This document shows, one piece after another, positions 46,482 to 55,187 of a stretch of DNA of 64,000 bases. This stretch comes from Saprospiraceae bacterium (GTDB lineage Bacteria; Bacteroidota; Bacteroidia; Chitinophagales; Saprospiraceae). The notes beneath the pieces are model-generated. The model was given only the letters and a program-made list of their open reading frames with translations, was not told the origin of the DNA and searched no databases. The stretch covers positions 1 through 64,000 of the forward strand of contig JADJYH010000021.1 of assembly GCA_016719855.1 (NCBI GenBank), given 5' to 3'. The position numbers and the translations under genes were made by a program. Position 1 is the stretch's first letter; each line of letters opens with the position of its first letter.

Positions 46482-46803
46482 CGAGACTTTGTTTTTTTGC
46501 CAAAGCAAGAAGCATTGGATGATTTTCGCCGCAATTTGCGCAGCACCAATTTAAGTTGTACTTTTGGAGGCGTTTTTATTTCAAAGGCAACACAATTTTC
46601 CCTTTTGGAAAATCTTCTCAGCCCTTTTCTTGCCGCTCCCAGATTGAAAACTTTCCCCCTTTTTGGCAACGGACGATTTTTTCGTGTTCCGATTGCTTTC
46701 TTACTGGCTCACACTGTTAGCAAGATTTTTTCAAACTATTGATTTTCAATGGCTTGCGTCTTTATTTTTTTTGAATTTAGAACAAACACTTTAAGCTATC
46801 GCT
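46482..46803. other. Divergent intergenic region aroE / response regulator
   Basis: No gene supported. It must hold promoters for both flanking genes; the only clear TAnnTTTG match is TACTTTTG at 46,559-46,566 on the plus strand, 238 bases before the response regulator. The sequence is T-rich towards the regulator. Confidence 0.4.
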
Positions 46804-47481
46804 ATGAGCAATACACGTATCCTATTGGCCGACGACCACCAGATGTTTCGCACAGGTATATCCAACTTGCTGCAAAAAGAGGAGGGTTTTGAAGTGGTTG
46901 GAGAGGCAAAAGATGGCAACGAGGTTGTCCGGCTTGCTTGCCAGATTCGGCCCGATGTCATTGTGATGGATATCCACCTTCCAGTGATGGATGGCATCGC
47001 TGCCACCCGGCAGATTCTTGCCGAATTTCCTGAAGCTAAAATATTGGCCCTGACGTCCTTTGAGACAGAGGATTATGTGGTAAACATGCTACGTGCAGGT
47101 GCCAAGGGCTATGTACTTAAAGAAGCTCCGATAGAGGAGCTGGTGCTGGCCATAAAAACCATTGCCACTGGAAGCAGCTATTTTGCGAAGGAAATTTCGG
47201 TGAAAATTCTTGCCATGCTGGAGAATATTGGCCGCCCGTCTGCTTCCAAAGAACCAGCTGAAAAATCTTCGCTGACGCAACGGGAATTGGAAATACTGGA
47301 GCTTATTGCAACAGAAATGACCAACAAGGAAATCGCTTCCCTGCTTTTCATCAGCCCCAGAACGGTGGAAACGCACCGCCGAAACCTCATCCACAAGTTG
47401 AAGGTCAAAAACACGGCGGGATTGATGCGGTTTTACCTCAATAACTTCAAGAACAAGGGCGGTGGAGGTGTGGAGGTATGA
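46804..47481 (+). CDS. NarL/LuxR-family response regulator
   Basis: A 225-residue two-component regulator. The N-terminal receiver opens with RILLADDHQMFR (acidic pocket), has the phospho-acceptor Asp in VIVMDIHLPVMDG and the conserved Lys in GYVLKEA. The C-terminal LuxR-type HTH is LTQRELEILELIATEMTNKE followed by SPRTVETHRRNL. No kinase adjoins it; a partner must be elsewhere. The last residues (GGGGVEV) are encoded by a repeat array that also supplies the stop codon, so the C-terminal tail has probably been changed by array growth. Confidence 0.92.
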   Translation: MSNTRILLADDHQMFRTGISNLLQKEEGFEVVGEAKDGNEVVRLACQIRPDVIVMDIHLPVMDGIAATRQILAEFPEAKILALTSFETEDYVVNMLRAGAKGYVLKEAPIEELVLAIKTIATGSSYFAKEISVKILAMLENIGRPSASKEPAEKSSLTQRELEILELIATEMTNKEIASLLFISPRTVETHRRNLIHKLKVKNTAGLMRFYLNNFKNKGGGGVEV

Positions 47482-47562
47482 GTGAGGTGTGAAGGTATGA
47501 GGTATGTCACGATGTACAAGCCTCCATACCTCATACCTTCATACCTCAAACCTCATACCTTC
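47467..47562. repeat. GGTATGAG / CATACCT inverted array holding two stop codons
   Basis: The left arm (47467-47506, GGTATGAG-type words) and right arm (47525-47562, CATACCT-type words) are inverted. The response regulator stop (GTA TGA) lies in the left arm, and the stop of the convergent Sua5-like gene, also GTA TGA on its own strand, lies in the right arm. Confidence 0.85.
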
Positions 47563-48175
47563 AAAACCCCGGCCCCTTGCCGGATGATTTCGACTTCATC
47601 CTTCGAGCAATCCACCAGCGTTGAAGGCTCCTGGCCGCCCATCCCTCCATCAATTATCAAGTCGGTTATTTTCTCAAAATGCTCCCGGAACTCCTGCGGG
47701 TCGGTGAAGTATTCGTCGAAATCATCCGCTTCGGAATCCATTTTTAGCGAAGTGCTGAGGATGGGCCGGCCCATTTCTTCCACCAAAGCCAAGGCGATTT
47801 TGTTGTCGGGGATACGGATGCCGATGGTGCGTTTGCGGTTTTTGAAAAGTTTGGGCACCTTGTTGCCGGAGTGCAGGATGAACGTGAAAGGCCCAGGCAG
47901 GTTCTTTTTCAGTATTCTGAATACCTCGTTTTCAATCTGCGAGAATACCCGACACTTGGCTGATGTCCTTGCATATCAGGGAAAGCATCGCCCGGTCGGG
48001 GTCGAGGTGCCTGATTTGACAGACTTTTTTCGACGGCTTGGTGGTTAGTCATGTCGCAGCCAAGGCCATAAACCGTGTCGGTTGGGTAAACGACGATGCC
48101 GCCCGCCCGCAGGATGTCAGCTGCCTGCTTAATTTTGCGTGGCTCTGGGGAGATTGGGTGGATTTCGATGAACAT
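47553..48175 (-). pseudogene. L-threonylcarbamoyladenylate synthase-like (Sua5/YciO/YrdC), two frameshifts
   Basis: Reading from 48175, MFIEIHPISPEPRKIKQA and GGIVVYPTDTVYGLGCD are the YrdC/Sua5 opening that binds ATP and threonine for tRNA t6A synthesis. An extra A near 48,028 shifts the frame; the correct path is EKVCQIRHLDPDRAMLSLI. A missing base near 47,940 shifts it again, giving IENEVFRILKKNLPGPFTF and then KNRKRTIGIRIPDN to 47553. With both repaired the protein is about 207 residues, the normal YciO/YrdC length. Conserved content in three frames argues for sequencing indels rather than old decay. It converges on the response regulator through a shared repeat array. Confidence 0.75.
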
Positions 48176-48180
48176 GAATT

Positions 48181-48235
48181 TGAAGTAAAAAGTAAAAAGG
48201 AGAAAGTAAAAAAGGAGAAGGCAAAAAGTGAAAGC
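48181..48235 (+). repeat. AAAAAGT/GAGAAAGT array
   Basis: A-rich degenerate 7-base words in the gap between the divergent Sua5-like gene and the lipoprotein gene. Unlike most arrays here, it lies at gene starts. Confidence 0.55.
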
Positions 48236-48299
48236 CTTGCTGTCAACAAATTATCTTCGCCCGGTGATGAAAAATTGCATCTCAGAAAAACGCCAAATT

Positions 48300-48779
48300 A
48301 TGAAAAAAACGACCGCCATCCTGTTATTTCTGGCCTTGTTTGCAGCTTGCCAATCTGGCCCCGACAAAACTGCCATGGCCGAATCCATCAAAACACTGGA
48401 AAAAGAAGTCGGGGCCTCTGCCCAGCCGCCGCCTGACAAAGTCGAGGCGCTCCAAAATGCACTTGTCGGCTACGCCGATGCTTTCCAACCGACAGTCTGT
48501 CCGGCAAGTACCTATCAAAGGCGGGCGAAACGGCCCGGCTGCTCCGCCAATTCGACAAGGCCCTCGAAATTTTTGGAAAATAGAAAAGAACTATCCTGGC
48601 AGTCAGGCCGCCGCCGCCATGTTCATGAAGGCTTTTACCTTGACAATGACTTGAAGAAATTAGAGGAGGCAAAACTGGCTTACGAGGCTTTTTACAAAAA
48701 TACCCAAACGATGAGTTTGCGGATGATGCGCAGTTTTGCAAAAAACCTGGGCAACCGCCAGAGGAACATAAAGTTTTGA
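48300..48779 (+). pseudogene. TPR-like lipoprotein with several frameshifts
   Basis: ATG 48300 gives a lipoprotein signal (TTAILLFLALFAAC). The continuation is recognisable only by changing frame repeatedly: DSLSGKYLSKAGETARLL, FDKALEI, EKIEKNYPGSQAAAAMFMKA, DNDLKKLEEAKLAYEAFY and KYPNDEFADDAQF. Together these form a tetratricopeptide-type helical lipoprotein. At least four single-base differences are needed within 480 bases, plus a ~30-base near-duplication at the end (48,761 and 48,807). The true end could lie near 48,844. The density of indels over otherwise conserved helices points to poor local sequence quality. Confidence 0.6.
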
Positions 48780-48844
48780 GCAGAGGCAGGGTCGCCGAAT
48801 CAATCCGAGGAAATCATAAGGGTTTTGAGCAGAAGGCGCAGTAA

Positions 48845-49224
48845 AAAACAGGGCGTCAACAAACGTTGCACCCTGCAAAACCCCAAAAAACCAAATGAAA
48901 ACAATCTACTTATTTCTCGAAGGCAAATAGCCTGTCTTAGTGGTTCATCATTTTGGCAGCATTACCAAACAACGCCTGTTTTTACTGCTGGTTTTCAGAC
49001 GAGGTCAAAAAGAAAAGTAACACAGCGTTGCATTTTTCTTCGGACAGCACTCATGAAAATGCGGCTATTTCTCGGGCATCAAAATTAAATCCTAGCTTGG
49101 TAGATTGTTGCCGCAAAATGCTGAACGAGGATTTTTAGTACATGAACGGATAATGAAGCTGTTTAGACTTTCCTCATTTGGCTAAACAGCTTCAATTGTA
49201 GCGTTTCAACCAAACATTCATATT
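48845..49224. other. Intergenic region before radA
   Basis: About 380 bases in which I can support no gene. Its only distinct structure is the inverted repeat at 49154-49194. Confidence 0.5.
49154..49194 (+). promoter_or_regulatory. 13-bp inverted repeat upstream of radA
   Basis: TGAAGCTGTTTAG and CTAAACAGCTTCA are perfect inverted repeats with a 15-base spacer, 31 bases before the radA start. No T-run follows, so an operator or leader hairpin is more likely than a terminator. Confidence 0.5.
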
Positions 49225-50559
49225 TTGTCAAAGGTCAAAAAAATATTTGTCTGCTCCAGTTGTGGTGCCACCTCCCCGAAATGGATGGGGCGCTGCCAAA
49301 GTTGCAACGAGTGGAACACCATCGTCGAGGAGGTAGTGATGAAAGAAACTGCCCCCGAAGAGCGGAGCAAACTCTGGAAGGGGGCCAGTGGTGTAGGCCG
49401 TGACCCACAGCCGATTGCTTTGCCCGATGTGCAAACCGGGAACACGCACCGCCTCGAAACCATTGACAAAGAACTCAACCGAGTGCTCGGCGGCGGCATT
49501 GTAAGCGGCTCGCTGGTGCTGATTGGCGGGCAGCCGGGCATCGGCAAGTCCACGCTCATGATGCAATTGGCGCTGCGCATCAAGGCCAAAATACTCTACG
49601 TCAGCGGTGAGGAAAGCGAGGAGCAGATTAAAATGAGGGCCGACCGCCTCGGTGGACAGGTATCGGATTGCTACCTGCTCACGGAGACCAACACCGCCAA
49701 AATCCTCAACCATGCCCAAACCTTGGCGCCCGACCTGATGATTATTGACTCGATTCAAACCCTCAGTTCGGCGCATATTGACAGCACGCCCGGCAGCATC
49801 TCGCAGGTGCGGGAATGTGCGGGCGACCTTCAGCGCTTCGCAAAAGAGACGAACATTCCGGTGTTCCTCATCGGCCACATCACCAAGGACGGTTCCATCG
49901 CCGGTCCGAAGCTTTTGGAGCACATCGTGGACGTGGTGCTACAATTCGAGGGCGACCGCAATTACACCTACCGCATCCTCCGAACACTGAAAAACCGCTT
50001 TGGCTCCACCGACGAACTGGGCATTTACGAAATGCAGGAAAGTGGACTTCGGGAAGTCTCCAACCCTTCGGAACTGTTGCTTTCGCAAACGGAAGAAGAA
50101 CTCAGCGGCAGCAGTGTCGCCGCCACGATGGAGGGCATGAGGGCAATGCTCATTGAGACGCAGGCGCTAGTCAGCACAGCAGTTTTTGGAACACCGCAAC
50201 GAACGGCCACGGGCTTCGACCTGCGCCGTTTGAGCATGTTGCTGGCCGTGCTGGAGAAGCGTGGCGGGTTTCCTTTTTCGCAAAATGATGTGTTCCTCAA
50301 CCTTGCAGGGGGCATCCGAGTGGAAGACCCCGGCATTGACCTGGCCATCGTGGCGGCACTCATTTCCTCGTTGCAAGATGTGGCGGTGACTAAGGATACT
50401 TGCTTCGCTGGAGAGGTGGGATTGAGCGGGGAAATACGTGCCGTCAGCCGCATAGACCAGCGCATCCAGGAGGCGGACAGGCTGGGCTTCAAGCAGATGT
50501 TCATCTCAAAATACAACACGAAAGGGCTTGGACACGAAGCGCCTACAAAATTGAAATAA
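49225..50559 (+). CDS. radA: DNA repair protein RadA/Sms
   Basis: A 444-codon frame for the RadA/Sms ATPase that processes branched recombination intermediates. The start is TTG 49225, giving the usual SKVKKIFVCSSCG opening. Domains: an N-terminal zinc finger (CSSCGATSPKWMGRCQSC), a RecA-like ATPase with Walker A GGQPGIGKST, the RadA-specific KNRFG, and a Lon-like C-terminal domain (GGIRVEDPGIDLA, GEVGLSGEIR). The expected C-terminus is found in another frame (KIEIKTIGKIEELHRALFE, ending at 50606), so one missing or two extra bases lie near 50,520-50,548. A 13-bp inverted repeat precedes the gene. Confidence 0.92.
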   Translation: MSKVKKIFVCSSCGATSPKWMGRCQSCNEWNTIVEEVVMKETAPEERSKLWKGASGVGRDPQPIALPDVQTGNTHRLETIDKELNRVLGGGIVSGSLVLIGGQPGIGKSTLMMQLALRIKAKILYVSGEESEEQIKMRADRLGGQVSDCYLLTETNTAKILNHAQTLAPDLMIIDSIQTLSSAHIDSTPGSISQVRECAGDLQRFAKETNIPVFLIGHITKDGSIAGPKLLEHIVDVVLQFEGDRNYTYRILRTLKNRFGSTDELGIYEMQESGLREVSNPSELLLSQTEEELSGSSVAATMEGMRAMLIETQALVSTAVFGTPQRTATGFDLRRLSMLLAVLEKRGGFPFSQNDVFLNLAGGIRVEDPGIDLAIVAALISSLQDVAVTKDTCFAGEVGLSGEIRAVSRIDQRIQEADRLGFKQMFISKYNTKGLGHEAPTKLK

Positions 50560-50680
50560 AGACGATTGGGAAGATTGAGGAGCTACATCGAGCGTTGTTT
50601 GAGTGAGGGTGGGGAGTTGGAAGGGGAAGTATTTGGGGGAGAAGTTGGGGAAATGATTTATTTTTGGAAAAATTATCAGC

Positions 50681-50944
50681 ATGAGCAGTGTACAAATCGC
50701 CAAGAAAATAGACATGCTGCCAGAGATGTTGCAGCTACAAGTATCCGACTTTGTGGAGTTCTTGCTAAACAAGCATTTTCAGGGCAAAAAGCCACTTTTG
50801 GATGATTCTGAACTCACCAGCGAACAAAAAGCGGAATTGGACAGCCGCTTTCAAGCTTATCTGGAAAACCCCGATAGCGTCGTGAGCATGGATGCCATGA
50901 AAACCCGGTTAATGCAGAAATATGGCCTATCAACTGCAGTTTAA
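50681..50944 (+). CDS. DUF2281-type antitoxin
   Basis: An 87-residue protein resembling DUF2281 antitoxins. The N-terminal helix pattern is IAKKIDMLPEMLQLQVSDFV followed by FLLNKHFQ, and the acidic C-terminal half fits toxin wrapping. Its end overlaps the ATG of the following ParE/RelE-like frame (50923), the standard arrangement of a type II toxin-antitoxin pair. Confidence 0.72.
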   Translation: MSSVQIAKKIDMLPEMLQLQVSDFVEFLLNKHFQGKKPLLDDSELTSEQKAELDSRFQAYLENPDSVVSMDAMKTRLMQKYGLSTAV

Positions 50945-51224
50945 CCGACAGGCCGAAACCGATAGAAGAAGCGATTGATTGGTACGAAGCACAATCAATT
51001 GGCTTGGGTGTCGAGTTTCTGATAGAATTCCTCGCCTTGGCAGATTCCATTTCTCAAAAGCCAACTTTCTTCACGTTGAAAAGTCCGCCTTACCGAAGGG
51101 CTTTGATGAAAAAATTCCCTTACGCCATTTATTACGCCATCAATGACTGCAACAAGAAGTTGTTGTTTTGTCCGTTTGGCATGTGAAACGTGAGCCGGAG
51201 AAGTTGAAGAAACGGTTGAAGTGA
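50923..51224 (+). pseudogene. ParE/RelE-like toxin (two frameshifts)
   Basis: The start MAYQLQFNRQAETD at 50923 breaks near 50,963. The next frame continues EEAIDWYEAQSIGLGVEFL, then RRALMKKFPYAIYYAIND, the typical ParE/RelE toxin core. A second break near 51,160 leads into VVVLSVWHVKREPEKLKKRL and the stop at 51222-51224. Repaired length is about 100 residues. Toxin inactivation is biologically plausible, but both breaks are single-base, as elsewhere in this window. Confidence 0.7.
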
Positions 51225-51266
51225 GGAAGCCGCAAGTCACGCTGCGCTAGACTTGCTCGAACTGGT

Positions 51267-52268
51267 TCAACAACAAGCATGCGTTACCTTGCGTACTAAT
51301 TTCAACAAAAACCCAGTCTCTGCTTTCGAAGATAAAAACAGCAGCATGGACGACCCATTGCTACCAACTTCGTTGAGCAGCAGGTCTGGCAACATATCGC
51401 CATCCAAATCGCCTACAAAATCTACTGCGAGGATGTTGGTTCCATACTCCGGTTTATTCAAGATGATTTCATCTTTTTGAGCTCAGCAATTGAGCCTTCT
51501 TCGATGGCTCATCAATATTGCAATAAAACACTTTGTAGTCCCTGATTAGCAAATATGGCCCTTCATCAACTAATTCATGTATTCGACTCTTATCTATTAC
51601 CACTTGTCCAGTGGCAAACAAGGCAAACCTGGTATTACCAAAGTCGAATTCTCGATAAGTGCCTGGCAGTATTTCCTCTTTGCTGGGGTATTCACTTATG
51701 TAGGCATAAATATGTGGTTTGGGCATCATTCCACACAAGAAAAACTTGGCTTTTTCCCGCTCGGGTCCATCTATATTAAACGAAACTTCACCATTTGCCA
51801 TAACACTACGTTGTAGTTTAACCGTTTTCGTCCATAAATTTGTGTAACCATAATAAGTTGGTTTCTCCGCTGAAATAGAAACAATAGGCTTGGGCCAGAA
51901 CTCTGGTGATTCCGTATAATCGGCGTGAATTATTTCAACCTGTGGGTTTTTATCCAAGTAAAAATCAAAGACATAGCCTTCTTTGCCTTGGTAGCGCACC
52001 TTTATCCACGTTCCCCAACCAATACCTTCGATATTTTCTGAAACAGGTTCGGGCCAATATATCTCACAAACGGCTAATTCCTCATCAAATGGGATAACCA
52101 GTATTTTGGAGGAATTTCGGCTCGGTTCTGTTCGCATCACTAATCCGGAAGGGGCCGTGACTTTTGATAGGCGCACCCCTGACAATGGCAAGAGAAGGTT
52201 TGGGCGGTACCATTGGATCCCAACAAACAAAACAAAGCAAGAAAAGTGGCGATGTAGTTGATTTTCAT
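51267..52268 (-). pseudogene. SH3-like secreted protein (two frameshifts)
   Basis: From 52268 a signal peptide (MKINYIATFLALFCLLGSNG) is followed by TFSCHCQG. One G appears missing from a G-run near 52,176, after which VRLSKVTAPSGLVMRTEPS opens a bacterial SH3-type domain (51469-52230 frame). The middle ~150 residues have no name I recognise. Near 51,480 a second shift leads to DEIILNKPEYGTNI and a calcium-binding-like FVGDLDGDMLPDLLLNE motif (FG-GAP/EF-hand style) before the stop at 51267. The combined protein would be about 330 residues, exported and probably envelope-associated. It is AT-rich compared with neighbours. Confidence 0.65.
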
Positions 52269-52391
52269 GACAAGAGATTTAGCGCGGAAGATGATGTCGC
52301 AAAAGTACCAATACAAAGCCGATGCAAGCAATGCTGGTTTAATATTCGTTGGAGATGCTTGATTATTTGTAGTGAGATTGGCAGGCGATGA

Positions 52392-52508
52392 CCCGTTGTC
52401 CAAGTATCCAAGTTCCAGTAAGTTTGCAACTTACTGGCGCAGTCACTTGCCAAACCCACCATCCTTTCCCACCACAAACCTATACAGGATTGCACCACGG
52501 ATAAGGCG
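52392..52508. repeat. Dispersed palindromic repeat, copy A
   Basis: Starts CCCGTTGTCCAAGTATCC; its core hairpin at 52415-52437 has arms CCAGTAAGTT/AACTTACTGG. A second copy lies at 55,751, after the catalase gene. The rest of the 516-base gap 52,269-52,784 shows nothing I can support beyond the catalase leader. Confidence 0.75.
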
Positions 52509-52784
52509 TATTTGTCAACAAGCACAGCAAAAATCCTTTTTCATCGGCTCCATCTAGCGCCTACTCCATCGCTCAAAAGCACTGAACTTTTTCACTGCCT
52601 ACATGAACATCTCGTGGTGTCAGCCTTTAATAAGGTAACAATGGCTGATAACCGTGTTCAACTAATTACTTGATCCACCTTTCATTTTCGATAAATCAGG
52701 AAGTTCCACTTGTTTAGGACTTGGGTTGTGCCAGTTAAAGCAGGTATTACCCTCCGAGCTAACTTACTCATAAATCATTTTACA

Positions 52785-54971
52785 ATGAAAAAAAGCAACA
52801 ACGACAACACTAAAGAACCCTTGAAAACGGATGCAGGAGAACCGAAGCCATCCAATCAAAAAACAGAAGAATTGCTCAGGGATGTCAGCCATCCCGATGA
52901 CCAGTTCCTCACCACCAATCAAGGCGTTCGCATCAACGACAACAACAACTCGCTGAAAGCGGGTGAACGGGGGCCTTCCCTGTTGGAGGACTTCATCCTT
53001 CGGGAAAAAATCACGCACTTCGACCACGAGCGAATCCCGGAGCGCATCGTGCATGCGCGGGGCAGTGCTGCGCATGGCGTATTCAGGGTTTATGAGTCCA
53101 TGTCAAAGTACACGAAGGCTGGTTTCCTCACCGACACCAGCCGGGAGACGCCCGTCTTTGTGCGTTTCTCTACCGTGGCGGGTTCCAAGGGTTCATCGGA
53201 CCTGGCAAGGGATGTGCGGGGATTTGCCGTAAAGTTCTATACCGAGGAGGGCATATTCGACCTCGTTGGCAACAATATTCCGGTCTTCTTTATCCAGGAT
53301 GCCATGAAGTTTCCTGACCTCGTGCATGCTGTCAAACCGGAGCAGAATCACGAAATGCCGCAAGCAGCTTCTGCCCACGACACTTTCTGGGACTTCATTT
53401 CGCTGATGCCAGAGTCCATGCACATGATTATGTGGGCCATGAGTGACCGGGCCTTGCCCCGCAGCCTCCGCATGATGGAGGGGTTTGGCGTTCACACTTT
53501 TCGTTTAATCAACGACAAGGGCGAAGCCGTTTTTGTCAAATTCCATTGGAAGCCCCTGCTCGGTGTCCATTCGGTATGCTGGGACGAGGCGCAGAAAATC
53601 TCCGGCAAAGATTCAGACTTCCACCGTAGGGACCTTTGGGAGAATATCGAAAAGGGCAATTTTCCGGAATGGGAATTTGGCCTGCAAATTATACCCGAAG
53701 CGGACGAGCACAAATACCCGTTCGACTTGCTGGACCCCACTAAGCTGGTGCCGGAGGAACTGGTGCCCGTGCAGCGGATAGGCAAGATGACCCTCAACCG
53801 CAACCCGGAAAACTTCTTTGCAGAGACGGAGCAGGTCGCCTTCCATCCCGGCCATATCGTGCCCGGCATTGATTTCACCAACGACCCATTGCTAGAGGGC
53901 CGCCTGTTTTCCTATACGGACACCCAACTTTCCCGGTTGGGCAGCCCTAATTTTCATGAAATACCGATCAACCGTTCCATTGCTCCCGTCCACAACAACC
54001 AGCGGGACGGCCACATGCGCCAGACGATCAACGCTGGCGGAACGAATTATCACCCCAATAGCATCGGCGGCGGTTGCCCTTTTCAGGCGAAAATGGCCGA
54101 CGGAGGCTTTGTGAGCTACACCGAAAAGATTGATGCCGTGAAAGTGAGAAACCGCAGCGAGAGTTTTCGAGATCACTTCAGTCAGGCCACCTTGTTTTTC
54201 CATAGCCAAAGCCCAGCCGAGCAACAGCATATCGTGGATGCCTTCAGCTTCGAACTTGGCAAGCTGGAGCGGCCCTATATCCGTGAGCGCATGGTGGGCG
54301 TGCTGACGCAGGTGGACAAAACACTTGCCACCAAAGTGGCCGCCAACTTGGGCATTCCAGTACCCAATGGGCCGGAGCGCCCGATGAACCTCGGCGTATC
54401 TGCCGACGACAAGGGCAACCATGAGCCTGTGTCCGCAAAACCTGTCATTGAAAAATCGCCAGCCCTCAGCATGGCCAATACCGTGAAAGACACCATCAAG
54501 ACTCGCAAGATTGCCATTTTAGCCACCAACGGCGTCAGCGGCAGTTCTCTGAACACCATGAAAGCGACTTTGCAAAATGAGGGTGCTGCGGTCAAGGTAA
54601 TTTCGCAAAAGCTGGGCAGCATACAAACGGAGGAAGGCGGTGCCATCCCAGTTGACGGCAGTTTCTTGACTGAGGCTTCCGTTGTGTACGATGCCGTGTT
54701 TGTGGCGGGAGGCAAAAAGTCTTTGTCTGCATTGGCAGGTGACCCCGATGCGCTGCATTTTGTCAACGAAGCCTACAGGCATTGCAAGGCTATTGGCACC
54801 GAAAAGGAGGGAAGCGATTTTCTGAATGCCACATATATTGGCAATAAGGCTTCGCAAAGCAAAGCCCCAGACCCAGGCGTTTTGATAGGCATGAATCCAA
54901 AGGATTTTGTTTCGGCCATTGCCCAGCACCGTTTTTGGGAACGGGAGATGGCCCGTAAAGTACCTGCGTAG
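52785..54971 (+). CDS. katE: Large-subunit catalase (HPII type)
   Basis: A 728-residue heme catalase converting hydrogen peroxide to water and oxygen. ATG 52785 is chosen (MKKSNNDNTKEPLK); the frame is open to 52710. The catalytic His90 is in RIVHARGSAAHG, the conserved distal region is VGNNIPVFFIQD, and the proximal heme-ligand Tyr (about 377) is in FSYTDTQLSRLG. The C-terminal ~160 residues form the flavodoxin/DJ-1-like domain of large-subunit catalases (KIAILATNGVSG, VYDAVFVAGGKKS). Length matches the family. It is monocistronic with a strong terminator, and is flanked on both sides by copies of a dispersed palindromic element. Confidence 0.95.
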   Translation: MKKSNNDNTKEPLKTDAGEPKPSNQKTEELLRDVSHPDDQFLTTNQGVRINDNNNSLKAGERGPSLLEDFILREKITHFDHERIPERIVHARGSAAHGVFRVYESMSKYTKAGFLTDTSRETPVFVRFSTVAGSKGSSDLARDVRGFAVKFYTEEGIFDLVGNNIPVFFIQDAMKFPDLVHAVKPEQNHEMPQAASAHDTFWDFISLMPESMHMIMWAMSDRALPRSLRMMEGFGVHTFRLINDKGEAVFVKFHWKPLLGVHSVCWDEAQKISGKDSDFHRRDLWENIEKGNFPEWEFGLQIIPEADEHKYPFDLLDPTKLVPEELVPVQRIGKMTLNRNPENFFAETEQVAFHPGHIVPGIDFTNDPLLEGRLFSYTDTQLSRLGSPNFHEIPINRSIAPVHNNQRDGHMRQTINAGGTNYHPNSIGGGCPFQAKMADGGFVSYTEKIDAVKVRNRSESFRDHFSQATLFFHSQSPAEQQHIVDAFSFELGKLERPYIRERMVGVLTQVDKTLATKVAANLGIPVPNGPERPMNLGVSADDKGNHEPVSAKPVIEKSPALSMANTVKDTIKTRKIAILATNGVSGSSLNTMKATLQNEGAAVKVISQKLGSIQTEEGGAIPVDGSFLTEASVVYDAVFVAGGKKSLSALAGDPDALHFVNEAYRHCKAIGTEKEGSDFLNATYIGNKASQSKAPDPGVLIGMNPKDFVSAIAQHRFWEREMARKVPA

Positions 54972-54999
54972 CAGCGAGGGTTTGTTGGTATATAAAAGA

Positions 55000-55037
55000 A
55001 GCAGATGCGTAATGTACGTGTCTGCTCCTTTTATTTT
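55000..55037 (+). terminator. Terminator of catalase gene
   Basis: A 10-bp stem AGCAGATGCG/CGTGTCTGCT (two G-U pairs) with a 7-base loop and CCTTTTATTTT after it, 28 bases past the stop. Confidence 0.75.
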
Positions 55038-55064
55038 GCGGAAAAACGCGCTTCTGTATTTCGC

Positions 55065-55106
55065 AAAAAAAATGACCGGGCGAAGTCTCACCCAGTCATT
55101 TTTTTT
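55065..55106. terminator. Bidirectional terminator
   Basis: AAAAAAAATGACCGGG and CCCAGTCATTTTTTTT pair with one mismatch. The A-run and T-run on either side let it work for both the catalase (+) and the converging gene at 55188 (-). Confidence 0.75.
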
Positions 55107-55187
55107 CAAAATCGCCTATAGTACAACGGTATATATGCGGGTATTAAACCACGCTATAACCATTAAGTATAATGCTATCCAATCCCT

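Noticed and set aside
51232..51256. GCAAGTC/GACTTGC hairpin after the ParE-like gene, considered as terminator
   Set aside because: Only a 7-bp stem without a T-run; possibly a palindromic repeat fragment, but too weak to list.
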